Below, one piece after another: positions 1 through 7,705 of a stretch of DNA of 64,000 nt. The translations under genes were made by a program, and so were the position numbers. Position 1 is the stretch's first letter. Each line of letters starts with the position of its first letter. Source of the stretch: Nocardia abscessus NBRC 100374 (GTDB taxonomy: Bacteria > Actinomycetota > Actinomycetes > Mycobacteriales > Mycobacteriaceae); the NCBI RefSeq assembly GCF_000308455.1, contig NZ_BAFP01000113.1, positions 1 to 64,000 of the forward strand, given 5' to 3'. Below the pieces are notes generated by a model, which was given only the letters and a program-made list of their open reading frames with translations, did not search any database and was not told where the DNA came from.

Positions 1-460
1 GGATGCTCGGTCTCGCTTCGCTCGAAACCTGGGGTTGAGGTGAGCAGGGCGCGTGAGGTGGTAGCCGCACGATCGGGGGATGCCGATGTCTTCGTTCGGA
101 ACGGCGCTCGGACTGCTACGACCGAGACCGGAGGTTGGGCCGATGTGGGGCGTCGAACTACGAGCCGGTGTAGGTGAAATTCCGGAGCGCGGGTGAGCGA
201 ACGGTGTCGGCGACTGCGGCGCCCGCACCCTCGGCCGCCGCACCGCCGCACCGCGAGTATCAGGTCACAGGATCGGCACGAGGCAAGCGGTGCCTTCGAC
301 ACGGCGGAGGCCAAGTGCTTCGACCGTGCATCCCGGTTCGCGCTGTGATCGAATCGGTTTGCCGAGCTCGAACGGACCAGCGTGCCACGGGACCCCCGGG
401 ACGCACCGAATCCAGCAGAAATGCCACAACGGCCGGGGTAACGGTTGCTGGGGCAGCACA
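1..460. other. Left-edge region without a recognisable gene
   Basis: I see no coding region I can support here on either strand. Short open frames exist (for example 174-464 plus) but their composition is arginine- and proline-rich low-complexity sequence typical of GC-rich non-coding frames, and none resembles a known family. The stretch presumably holds the promoter of the acyltransferase that follows, but no convincing -35/-10 pair was identified. Confidence 0.5.
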
Positions 461-1924
461 ATGAGCGGGGGGACCGCATCGGGCAAAGGAGTACCGGGCA
501 GCGTGATCACGAGACTGACGCCGCAGGACACGGCGTTCTACCGGCTCGAGTCGAGCAGCAACCCGATCCACATCGGCTCTCTCGCGATCGTGCGCAACAC
601 CGAATCCGGCGACAACACCGGGCAGGCGATCCTGGACTACGACCGACTGGTCGACCTGGTCGAGAGCAGGCTCCCGCTGGTTCCGAGGTACCGGCGCAAA
701 GTGCGCGAGATCCCGCTGTCGCTCGGGCGGCCGGTCTGGGTCGAGGACAGCCGGTTCGACATCACCTACCACATCCGGCGTTCGGCGCTCCCCGGTCCCG
801 GCACCGACGAACAACTGCACGACCTGGTCGCCCGGCTCACCTCCCACCCGTTGGATCCGGCCCGGCCGCTGTGGGAGATTTATCTGATCGAGCGGCTGGC
901 CGACGGTCGCTGCGCGATCTTCACCAAGACCCATTCCGCGCTGGTGGACGGGGACACCGCACTCGAGATCGGCCACGTGATCCTCGACGCGGGGCCCGCC
1001 CCCCGCGTGCTGGCCGACGACGACTGGATCGCGCCGCGCGAACCCGGCGAGGTCGAACTGCTGGTGGGCGCACTGGCCCATCTCGCCGCGCAGCCGGGCA
1101 AAGCGCTGGAAGTGGCCCGGCAGGCGAGCGCGGGCGCGTTCGCGATGCTCGGGACGGCGGGCAGGGCGGTCGAGTCGGTGGTCGCGGCGGTGCGCACCGC
1201 CGCGACCGGCGCGCCCGCCAGCCCCCTGAACACCCGTACCTCGCGGAACCGGCGCTTCGACGTGGTGCGCACCGACCTGGCGGACTACCGCACCATTCGC
1301 AGCCGATTCAACTGCTCGATCAACGACGCGATCCTCGCGGTGGTCACCGGCGCCCTGCGCAACTGGCTGCTGTCGCGCGGCGAAGCGCTCACCGAGTCGA
1401 CCACGCTGCGGGCGGTGGTGCCGATGTCGGTATATGTCGAGGGAGCCGCCGGCGAGCAGGCCCACTCGGCGAGCGAGGTGTCGTCGTTCCTGCTCGACCT
1501 GCCGGTCGGTGAGCCGAATCCGGTGATGCGGCTGTCGCACATCGCGCACGCCACCGAATACAACGGACGTCAGCGGCGCGGCGTCCGCGCGCGCACCCTC
1601 GTGCATCTGGCCGGATTCGCTCCGGCCAGCCTGCATGCGATGAGTGTGCGCGCGGCGAGTACGTTCGCAGAACACACGTTCAATCTGGTGATCACCAACG
1701 CGCCGGGTCCGCAGGCGCCGATGTACATCGGCGGCGCGCGGATGCTGGAGATGTACCCGGTGTCGCCACTGCTGCGCAATCAGGCGTCGAGTATCGGGAT
1801 CACGTCCTACGACGGACGCGTCTTCTACGGTCTCAACGCCGACCGCGACGCGATGGCCGACATCGGCGTGCTCGCCACGGCGGTGCGCGATTCCATGGAG
1901 GAGATGCTCGGTGCCTGCGTCTGA
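461..1924 (+). CDS. Wax ester synthase/diacylglycerol acyltransferase (WS/DGAT) family protein
   Basis: This is a member of the WS/DGAT (Tgs) family, which esterifies fatty acyl-CoA to diacylglycerol or fatty alcohol to make storage lipids. The N-terminal condensation-like domain starts with the typical RLTPQDTAFYRLES sequence, and an RPLW motif follows. The catalytic motif, normally HHxxxDG, reads HSALVDG around residue 158, so the second histidine is a serine. The C-terminal half holds the usual NAPGP segment. The length of 487 residues is normal for the family. I chose ATG 461; a GTG at 503, with AAGGAG 12 bases upstream, is the alternative. The next gene overlaps its 3' end by 14 bases. 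The position next to a desaturase and its reductase matches the tgs3-Rv3231c-Rv3230c-desA3 order of M. tuberculosis. The activity of the variant active site is uncertain. Confidence 0.88.
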   Translation: MSGGTASGKGVPGSVITRLTPQDTAFYRLESSSNPIHIGSLAIVRNTESGDNTGQAILDYDRLVDLVESRLPLVPRYRRKVREIPLSLGRPVWVEDSRFDITYHIRRSALPGPGTDEQLHDLVARLTSHPLDPARPLWEIYLIERLADGRCAIFTKTHSALVDGDTALEIGHVILDAGPAPRVLADDDWIAPREPGEVELLVGALAHLAAQPGKALEVARQASAGAFAMLGTAGRAVESVVAAVRTAATGAPASPLNTRTSRNRRFDVVRTDLADYRTIRSRFNCSINDAILAVVTGALRNWLLSRGEALTESTTLRAVVPMSVYVEGAAGEQAHSASEVSSFLLDLPVGEPNPVMRLSHIAHATEYNGRQRRGVRARTLVHLAGFAPASLHAMSVRAASTFAEHTFNLVITNAPGPQAPMYIGGARMLEMYPVSPLLRNQASSIGITSYDGRVFYGLNADRDAMADIGVLATAVRDSMEEMLGACV

Positions 1925-2483
1925 TCAGAAGAAGCTGCGGGTCTACATCCCGGCTACGGTCCCGATGCTGCGCGAGCTGGTCGACAACCGGGAGCTGGCC
2001 CCCATCGGCGGTACCGCGTTCGCGGTGACGCCCGCGCTGCGCGAGGCGTACGCCTCCGGCGACGAGGAGGAGCTCGGCGAGGTCGCCATGAACGAGGCCG
2101 CTCGCGCATCGCTGCGGCTGCTCGCCGCCGAACGCGAGGCGATCGGGTCGGCGGAGGACTCCGAAGACGACGCCGCGCCGGTCGCGGGCGGCCGTCCGGT
2201 CTACCGGCGCGCGGTGATCGCCGCCGACGTGACCGGCGCGAAATTGCGACCCGACCTCGACGACGCGGTGGTCCGGCTCGCGGGTCCGATCAGCTATCAG
2301 CAGATCGCCTCGGTGCACGTCGACCTGGCCGACGCCGAGCCACAGGTGGCCAAGGCCGTAGACGTGGTCGACGCCGCCGACCTCGGCGACACCGACGCCG
2401 AATTCGTCCTCGGGGACGCCGAGGACCATCAACTGGCCTGGTACGCCGCCCAGGAGCTGCCGTTCCTGCTCGAATTGCTCTGA
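1911..2483 (+). CDS. Conserved actinobacterial hypothetical protein (DUF6912-like)
   Basis: This 190-residue acidic soluble protein has no signal peptide or membrane segment. It begins with a short beta-strand-like segment (RVYIPATVPMLRELV), continues with an alanine- and glutamate-rich middle, and ends in a repeated Asp-Ala pattern and a hydrophobic ELPFLLELL tail. It starts at GTG 1911 inside the 3' end of the acyltransferase gene, so the two are translationally coupled. The equivalent position in M. tuberculosis is held by the conserved hypothetical Rv3231c, between the acyltransferase and the desaturase reductase. I recognise the family only as an uncharacterised actinobacterial protein and propose no function. 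Confidence 0.8.
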   Translation: MPASDQKKLRVYIPATVPMLRELVDNRELAPIGGTAFAVTPALREAYASGDEEELGEVAMNEAARASLRLLAAEREAIGSAEDSEDDAAPVAGGRPVYRRAVIAADVTGAKLRPDLDDAVVRLAGPISYQQIASVHVDLADAEPQVAKAVDVVDAADLGDTDAEFVLGDAEDHQLAWYAAQELPFLLELL

Positions 2484-2518
2484 TCCTCGGCATCGTTCGC
2501 GGGCTCACCCCCCGCGGT

Positions 2519-2536
2519 AACCTACGATGCCGTAAC
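2519..2536 (+). promoter_or_regulatory. Putative operator/promoter element shared by the desaturase genes
   Basis: The 18-base sequence AACCTACGATGCCGTAAC lies 70 bases before the reductase start. A near-identical copy (15 of 18 bases) precedes the second desaturase at 5310. The core TACG-N4-CGTA is a short inverted repeat. It also contains TACGAT, which could serve as a -10 hexamer, so it may be a regulator site, a promoter element or both. Confidence 0.5.
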
Positions 2537-2606
2537 CTTGCCGCGTGGCCTCCGATCGGGGAGACGGCGGCCTGCGCATCCGACGACAGGGAGACCAACG
2601 GCAGCG

Positions 2607-3764
2607 ATGGGTTCGAAAATTGGGAGCTTCTCCGTGCGAGGCGTCCGCGCGTGGCTGGAGGCACCCGCCGCAGCCGTCGCCGAGCGCGGCGGCAAACTGA
2701 ACGTGCTGCGCGGCGCCGTGGCGCGGGTGACCACGCCACTACTGCCCGACGACTACCTTCACCTGGCCAATCCGCTGTGGTCGGCCCGTGAGTTGCGCGG
2801 ACGCATCGTGGAGGTGCGCAAGGAGACCAACGACTCCGCGACGCTGGTGATCCAGCCGGGGTGGGGTTTCGACTTCAAATATGAGCCCGGCCAGTACATC
2901 GGCATCGGCATCCTGGTCGACGGGCGCTGGCACTGGCGTTCGTACTCGCTGACCTGCCCGCCGAATTGGTCCGCGCCCGGCCACGGCGGAAAACGGCTGA
3001 TCTCCATCGCCGTGAAGGCCATGCCGGAAGGCTTCCTGTCCAGCCACCTGGTCAGCGGCGTGCCGGTCGGCACCGTCGTCCGGCTCGCCGCGCCGCAGGG
3101 CGGATTCGTGCTGCCGTACCCGCCGCCGGAGAAGGTGCTGTTCCTGACGGCGGGCAGCGGCATCACCCCGGTGATGTCGATGCTGCGCGCGCTGGATCGC
3201 CGTGAGCTGTTCACCGACGTGGCGCACCTGCACTCGGCGCGGACCGCCGACGACGTGATGTTCGGCGCGGAGCTGCGCGCCCTGCACGAGCGCAACCCGA
3301 GCTTCCTGACCCGCCTGCATCTCACCGCCGAGCAGGGCAAGTTCGCGCTCGCCGATCTGGACACCGCGTTCCCGGACTGGCGCGAACGGCACACCTGGGC
3401 GTGCGGGCCCGCCGGCATGCTCGACGAAATCGAGAACCACTGGCGCGAGGCGGGTCTGTCGGACCGGCTGCACGTGGAGCGCTTCGAGATCGAGCGCTCC
3501 GCGGTGGGCGCGGGCGGCACCGTCACCTTCGGCCGAACCGGACGCACCGTCGAGGCGGACGGCGCGACCAGCTTGCTCGAGGCCGGTGAGTCCGCGGGCG
3601 TGCAGATGCCGTTCGGCTGCCGGATGGGCATCTGCCAGACCTGCGTGGTCACCCTGAGTTCCGGCCACGCGCGCGATTTGCGCAACGGTGAGGAGCGCCG
3701 CGAAGGCGACAAGGTGCAGACCTGCATCTCGGTGGCGGCGGGCGACTGCACCCTGGACGTGTAG
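2607..3764 (+). CDS. Ferredoxin-type oxidoreductase (FAD/NAD(P) plus 2Fe-2S), electron donor for desaturase
   Basis: This 385-residue flavodoxin-reductase-like enzyme carries electrons from NAD(P)H through FAD to a 2Fe-2S cluster. The FAD-binding domain shows EPGQYIGIG and WRSYSLT. The NAD(P) domain shows TAGSGITPVMSML. The C-terminal plant-type ferredoxin domain has cysteines at about 338, 343, 346 and 373 (CRMGICQTC, then QTC). This architecture equals M. tuberculosis Rv3230c, the reductase partner of the stearoyl-CoA desaturase DesA3. The start was set at ATG 2607 because AGGGAGACC lies upstream. The first desaturase begins 46 bases after its stop, so the two form an operon. The product is cytoplasmic and probably membrane-associated through its partner. 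Confidence 0.92.
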   Translation: MGSKIGSFSVRGVRAWLEAPAAAVAERGGKLNVLRGAVARVTTPLLPDDYLHLANPLWSARELRGRIVEVRKETNDSATLVIQPGWGFDFKYEPGQYIGIGILVDGRWHWRSYSLTCPPNWSAPGHGGKRLISIAVKAMPEGFLSSHLVSGVPVGTVVRLAAPQGGFVLPYPPPEKVLFLTAGSGITPVMSMLRALDRRELFTDVAHLHSARTADDVMFGAELRALHERNPSFLTRLHLTAEQGKFALADLDTAFPDWRERHTWACGPAGMLDEIENHWREAGLSDRLHVERFEIERSAVGAGGTVTFGRTGRTVEADGATSLLEAGESAGVQMPFGCRMGICQTCVVTLSSGHARDLRNGEERREGDKVQTCISVAAGDCTLDV

Positions 3765-3810
3765 TCCGGCAGGTACTCTCGACGGGGAATCGCGTAAGGA
3801 AAGGACCCCG

Positions 3811-5247
3811 GTGGCCATCACCGACATCAAGACGTTTGCCCACCTCACGGCGGCCGATATCGAGACACTGGGGCAGGAACTCGATTCCATCCGGCGTTCG
3901 GTGGAGCTGTCGCGTGGTGAACGCGACGCGAAGTACATCCGGCGCGCGATCGCGGCCCAACGCGGTCTCGAGGTGGCGGCCCGCGCCGTGCTGTTCGGCA
4001 GCCGCAACCGCTGGGCCTGGCTGACCGGCACCGCGCTGCTGTCGGTCGCCAAGATCATCGAGAACATGGAGCTCGGGCACAACGTCAGCCACGGGCAATG
4101 GGACTGGATGAACGACCCGGAGATCCACTCCACCTCGTGGGAATGGGACATGACGGGCCCCTCGGCGCAGTGGCGCCGCGCGCACAACTACTCCCATCAC
4201 ACCTACACCAATGTGCTGGGCAAGGACGAAGATCTGGGCTTCGGCATCCTGCGGATGACCCGCGACGAGCCGTGGCGGCCGATCCACCTGGTACAGCCGT
4301 TGGCGAACCTGCTGCTCGCCGCGACCTTCGAGTGGGGCATCGCGCTGCACGACTGGAGCATCGAGAAGGAGCTGTCGGACACCCCGCGCCGGCAGCTGAT
4401 GTCGGAGCCGAACGTGGCGTTCGGACGCAAGATCCGTCGTCAGGTGGCCAAGGACTTCCTGTTCTATCCCGCGCTCACCGGCCCGGCGTTCAAGCAGACG
4501 CTGAAGGCGAACGCGACGGCGAACCTGGTGCGCAATCTATGGGCCTACGCGGTGATCTTCTGCGGCCATTTCCCCGACGGCGCGGAGAAGTTCACCATCG
4601 AGCAACTCGAGGACGAGACCAGCGGCGAGTGGTATCTGCGCCAGATGCTCGGCAGCGCGAACTTCAAGGCGGGGCCCGCCATGGCGTTCATGAGCGGCAA
4701 CCTCTGCTATCAGATCGAGCACCACCTGTTCCCCGACCTGCCGAGCAACCGGTACCCGGAGATCGCGGTGCGGGTGCGCGAGCTGTGCGACAAGTACGAC
4801 CTGCCCTACACCACCGGGTCGCTGGGCAAGCAGTATCTGCTCGCCTTCCGCACGATCCACAAGCTGGCGCTGCCGGACCGGTTCCTCAAGGCGACCGCCG
4901 ACAACGCGCCCGAGACCTCGTCGGAACGCAAGTTCGCCGGGATCACGCTGCCGTCGCGGGGCACGGAGTCGACGCACTGGCTGCGCATCGATCCGGAGAC
5001 CGGCAAACGGCGCGGCCTGCGCTCGGCGCTGCACGAGGCGAAGATCGTGCTGCAGGAGAAGGCGCGGCAGGAGAAGGAGATGCTACGCGAGGCCAAGGCG
5101 GCCTTGAAGGTGAAGGCCGACCACGAGCGGCAGGTGCTGCGCGAGGCCAAGCACGCGCTCCAGGAGCGGGCCCGCCACGAACAAGCGGCGCTGCGCGAAA
5201 AAGCCATGCGGGACAAGCGTTTTCGCCTTCGCCGAAGGGCGCGCTAA
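3811..5247 (+). CDS. Membrane acyl-CoA/acyl-lipid fatty acid desaturase (DesA3-like) with C-terminal helical repeat
   Basis: This is a membrane di-iron desaturase of the linoleoyl-CoA desaturase class that inserts double bonds into fatty acyl chains using the reductase encoded just upstream. The three histidine boxes are intact: HNVSH (H90/H94), HNYSHH (H125, H129, H130) and QIEHH (H304/H305). GTG 3811 is chosen because AAGGAAAGGA precedes it. Residues about 407-460 form three 18-residue repeats beginning LHEAK, LREAK and LREAK, followed by a partial fourth. This highly charged tail should form a long helix and is absent from the neighbouring paralogue. The gene corresponds to desA3 (Rv3229c) in M. 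tuberculosis. Confidence 0.93.
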   Translation: MAITDIKTFAHLTAADIETLGQELDSIRRSVELSRGERDAKYIRRAIAAQRGLEVAARAVLFGSRNRWAWLTGTALLSVAKIIENMELGHNVSHGQWDWMNDPEIHSTSWEWDMTGPSAQWRRAHNYSHHTYTNVLGKDEDLGFGILRMTRDEPWRPIHLVQPLANLLLAATFEWGIALHDWSIEKELSDTPRRQLMSEPNVAFGRKIRRQVAKDFLFYPALTGPAFKQTLKANATANLVRNLWAYAVIFCGHFPDGAEKFTIEQLEDETSGEWYLRQMLGSANFKAGPAMAFMSGNLCYQIEHHLFPDLPSNRYPEIAVRVRELCDKYDLPYTTGSLGKQYLLAFRTIHKLALPDRFLKATADNAPETSSERKFAGITLPSRGTESTHWLRIDPETGKRRGLRSALHEAKIVLQEKARQEKEMLREAKAALKVKADHERQVLREAKHALQERARHEQAALREKAMRDKRFRLRRRAR

Positions 5248-5309
5248 CTTACCAGCCGACAGCCGGGATCGCAATAGGGTATTTGACACATCGACGCGGC
5301 CGACTTCGC

Positions 5310-5327
5310 AACCTACGGTCTCGTAAC
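5310..5327 (+). promoter_or_regulatory. Second copy of the desaturase operator/promoter element
   Basis: The sequence AACCTACGGTCTCGTAAC matches 15 of 18 bases of the element at 2519. It ends 19 bases before the start of the second desaturase. A TACGAT hexamer (5329-5334) follows directly and would give a leader of only a few bases. A TTGACA is present at 5283-5288 but its spacing to these hexamers is not standard. Confidence 0.5.
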
Positions 5328-5346
5328 TTACGATAAAGTAACCCGT

Positions 5347-6603
5347 ATGGCGATCTCGGATGTCAAGGAATATGCGCACCTCACCGAGGCCGACGTGGAA
5401 GCACTCGGCGCGGAATTCGACGCGATCCGGCGAGAAATCGAAGCCTCGCGCGGCGAGCGCGACGCGAAGTACATCCGCAATGTCATCAGGTTGCAGCGCG
5501 TTCTCGAGATCAGCGGCCGCGCGGTGCTGTTCGCCAGCCCGAAACGCGCCGCGTGGCTGGCCGGCGTCGCCCTGCTCGGCACCGCCAAGATCATCGAGAA
5601 CATGGAGATCGGGCACAACGTCATGCACGGCCAGTGGGACTGGATGAACGATCCGGAGATCCACTCCAGCTCGTGGGAATGGGACAACACCGGCGCCGCC
5701 AAGCACTGGAAGCACACCCACAACTACCTGCACCACAAGTACACCAACGTGCTCGGCATGGACGACGACATCGGTTACGGACTGCTGCGGGTGACGCGCG
5801 ACCAGCGCTGGAAGCCGTTCAACCTGGGCAACCCGGTCTACAACCTGGTGCTGCAGCTGTTCTTCGAATACGGCGTGGCCATCCAGCACCTGGAGCTCGG
5901 CAAGCTGGCGGCGGGCCGGTACAAGCCCGGCTCCCCCGAGCGGGCCGAATTCGAGCGCAAGCGCAACGAGGCGCTCACCAAGATGGGCAAGCAGGTCCTG
6001 AAGGATTACGTGATCTTCCCTGCGCTCACCGGGCCCGCGTTCTCCTCCACCTTCACCGCCAATCTGGCCGCCAACGCGATCCGCAACGTCTGGTCCAACG
6101 CGGTGATCTTCTGCGGACACTTCCCCGACGGCGCGGAGAAGTTCACCAAGGCCGATATCGACGGTGAGACAAAGGGCCAGTGGTACCTGCGCCAGATGCT
6201 GGGCAGTGCCAACATCTCCGGCGGCCCGGTCACGCACTTCATGACCGGCAACCTGAGCCACCAGATCGAGCACCACCTCTTCCCCGACCTGCCGAGCAAC
6301 CGGTACGCCGACATCGCGGTGCGGGTGCGCGAGCTGGCCGACAAATACGACCTGCCCTACACCACCGGCTCGCTGCCGGTGCAGTACTTCAAGGCGTGGC
6401 GCACGATCCTCAAGTTGGCGCTGCCGAACAAGTACCTGCGGGCCACCGCCGACGATGCCCCCGAGACGGCCTCGGAACGCAGGTTCGGCGGCAGCACCAC
6501 GGCCACCGTCGATCCGGTGACCGGTCGGCGCCGCGGCCTGCGCACCGCGCTGGCCCAAGGCCGTCGCAGGCTCGCCAGGCGCACCGCTTCCGCAGCCCGC
6601 TGA
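5347..6603 (+). CDS. Membrane fatty acid desaturase, tandem paralogue
   Basis: This 418-residue protein is a close paralogue of the preceding desaturase; the two align end to end up to the C-terminal tail. The histidine boxes are HNVMH (H90/H94), HNYLHH (H125, H129, H130) and QIEHH (H309/H310). It ends in a short arginine-rich tail and lacks the helical repeat of its neighbour. It starts at ATG 5347, 99 bases after the first desaturase, and has its own upstream regulatory element, so it is probably a separate transcription unit under the same regulator. It must share the reductase at 2607 or use another one. A terminator hairpin follows at 6614. Confidence 0.92.
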   Translation: MAISDVKEYAHLTEADVEALGAEFDAIRREIEASRGERDAKYIRNVIRLQRVLEISGRAVLFASPKRAAWLAGVALLGTAKIIENMEIGHNVMHGQWDWMNDPEIHSSSWEWDNTGAAKHWKHTHNYLHHKYTNVLGMDDDIGYGLLRVTRDQRWKPFNLGNPVYNLVLQLFFEYGVAIQHLELGKLAAGRYKPGSPERAEFERKRNEALTKMGKQVLKDYVIFPALTGPAFSSTFTANLAANAIRNVWSNAVIFCGHFPDGAEKFTKADIDGETKGQWYLRQMLGSANISGGPVTHFMTGNLSHQIEHHLFPDLPSNRYADIAVRVRELADKYDLPYTTGSLPVQYFKAWRTILKLALPNKYLRATADDAPETASERRFGGSTTATVDPVTGRRRGLRTALAQGRRRLARRTASAAR

Positions 6604-6613
6604 ACTTCGCGTC

Positions 6614-6643
6614 GCGGGGTGCGTCCGAGCCGACGCACCCCGC
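6614..6643 (+). terminator. Rho-independent-like terminator after the desaturases
   Basis: GCGGGGTGCGTC (6614-6625) pairs perfectly with GACGCACCCCGC (6632-6643) over a six-base loop, 10 bases after the desaturase stop. There is no T-run, as is usual for actinobacterial terminators. Confidence 0.65.
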
Positions 6644-6670
6644 CGTGCGCGGGGGGATCGCCGGGTTTGA

Positions 6671-7318
6671 TTGACTCGGGCGGTGCATCCTGAGGTTCTG
6701 AGCGTCTACGAGGTGATCCGGCGGCGCCGTGACGTGCGCGCGGAGTTCACCGGCGAACCCGTGGACGATGCGACACTGTGGCGGCTGCTGGATGCCGCGC
6801 ACCGGGCGCCCAGCGTGGGGAATTCGCAACCCTGGGACTTCGTGGTCGTTCGCGAGCCGGCGACGCTTCGCAAGTTCGCCGACCATGTGGCGCACAAGCG
6901 CGTGGAATTCCGGGACGCGCTGCCACCTGAGCGCGCCGCGACTTTCGAGCCGATCAAGATCGAGGGCATTCTGGAGAGCGGCACCGGCGTCGTGGTCTGC
7001 TACGACCACGCTCGTGGCGGGCCCCAGGTACTCGGCCGGGCCACGGTGCCCGAAACTGGTATCTATTCCGCGGTGCTCGCCATCCAGAACCTGTGGCTGG
7101 CCGCTACCGCCGAAGGCGTCGGCGTCGGTTGGGTGTCGTTCTACGACCCCACATTCCTGGCCGACCTGATCGACCTCCCGGCGGGCGTCCGCACGGTCGC
7201 TTGGCTCTGCGTCGGGCCGGTGCGGGAATTCCAGCGCGTTCCTGATCTCGAGCGCTTCGGCTGGCGCGCCGGGAGACCGCTGACGGAGGCGGTGCACCAG
7301 GAAACCTATCGCGGCTGA
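6671..7318 (+). CDS. bluB: BluB-like 5,6-dimethylbenzimidazole synthase (nitroreductase fold)
   Basis: This flavin-dependent enzyme of the BluB branch of the nitroreductase superfamily fragments FMNH2 with oxygen to make dimethylbenzimidazole, the lower ligand of cobalamin. Diagnostic features are the RRRRDVR start, RAPSVGNSQPWDFVVV, and VGVGWVSFYDP in the second half. Its length of about 215 residues is normal. The annotated start is TTG 6671; GTG 6683, giving VHPEVLSVYEV, is equally possible and no ribosome site decides between them. It stands alone after the terminator at 6614, and no other cobalamin gene is visible nearby. Confidence 0.85.
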   Translation: MTRAVHPEVLSVYEVIRRRRDVRAEFTGEPVDDATLWRLLDAAHRAPSVGNSQPWDFVVVREPATLRKFADHVAHKRVEFRDALPPERAATFEPIKIEGILESGTGVVVCYDHARGGPQVLGRATVPETGIYSAVLAIQNLWLAATAEGVGVGWVSFYDPTFLADLIDLPAGVRTVAWLCVGPVREFQRVPDLERFGWRAGRPLTEAVHQETYRG

Positions 7319-7464
7319 CCGTCCCGCACCGGTGCCGCATCGTTACCCAAATGTGTGGATCGTTCATGGTTCAATCGGATACCGACTGGGTACGACAAGG
7401 GCGAAACTGCTTCGCACGCAGTGCTGTTCATGAGGATGTTCGCCGGTTCCAGGAGGTTTGTGCA

Positions 7465-7635
7465 ATGGCCAATGTCGATGCTGTTCGGCTGTCGAGCGAG
7501 CTGGGCATCGATCTGGCACAGGCGATGTTGCGCCTGCGTCGGGAAGGCATCCCCGGCGAGACCAAGCACCAGACCTGTCTGCGAATCATCGCGGACGAGG
7601 GACGCAAGCGGCGAGGCACCACCGGCAAGCCCTGA
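7465..7635 (+). CDS. Small hypothetical protein
   Basis: This 56-residue basic protein starts at ATG 7465 with a good AGGAGG-like site (7451-7456) nine bases upstream. It begins MANVDAVRLSSELGIDLAQAM and contains two predicted short helices, then a basic tail (GRKRRGTTGKP). I do not recognise a family. The GC bias fits coding sequence and the ribosome site supports translation. A hairpin follows that separates it from the convergent thiolase gene. A DNA- or RNA-binding role could be guessed from the charge, but nothing supports it directly. Confidence 0.55.
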   Translation: MANVDAVRLSSELGIDLAQAMLRLRREGIPGETKHQTCLRIIADEGRKRRGTTGKP

Positions 7636-7660
7636 CGCCGCCTGCCGCAATCGGTAATGG

Positions 7661-7694
7661 GCCCGCCGCCGACTCCCCTGGTCGGTCGGCGGGC
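7661..7694. terminator. Bidirectional terminator hairpin between convergent genes
   Basis: GCCCGCCGCCGAC (7661-7673) pairs with GTCGGTCGGCGGGC (7681-7694) with a single bulged base and a seven-base loop. It lies between the small ORF ending at 7635 and the thiolase ending at 7706. Confidence 0.6.
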
Positions 7695-7705
7695 GACGGG
7701 GCGCG

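Noticed and set aside
174..464. Open frame of 96 codons at the left edge
   Set aside because: Its product is low-complexity, arginine- and alanine-rich with no known similarity, and it overlaps the start of the acyltransferase gene in another frame. It looks like a chance GC-rich frame.
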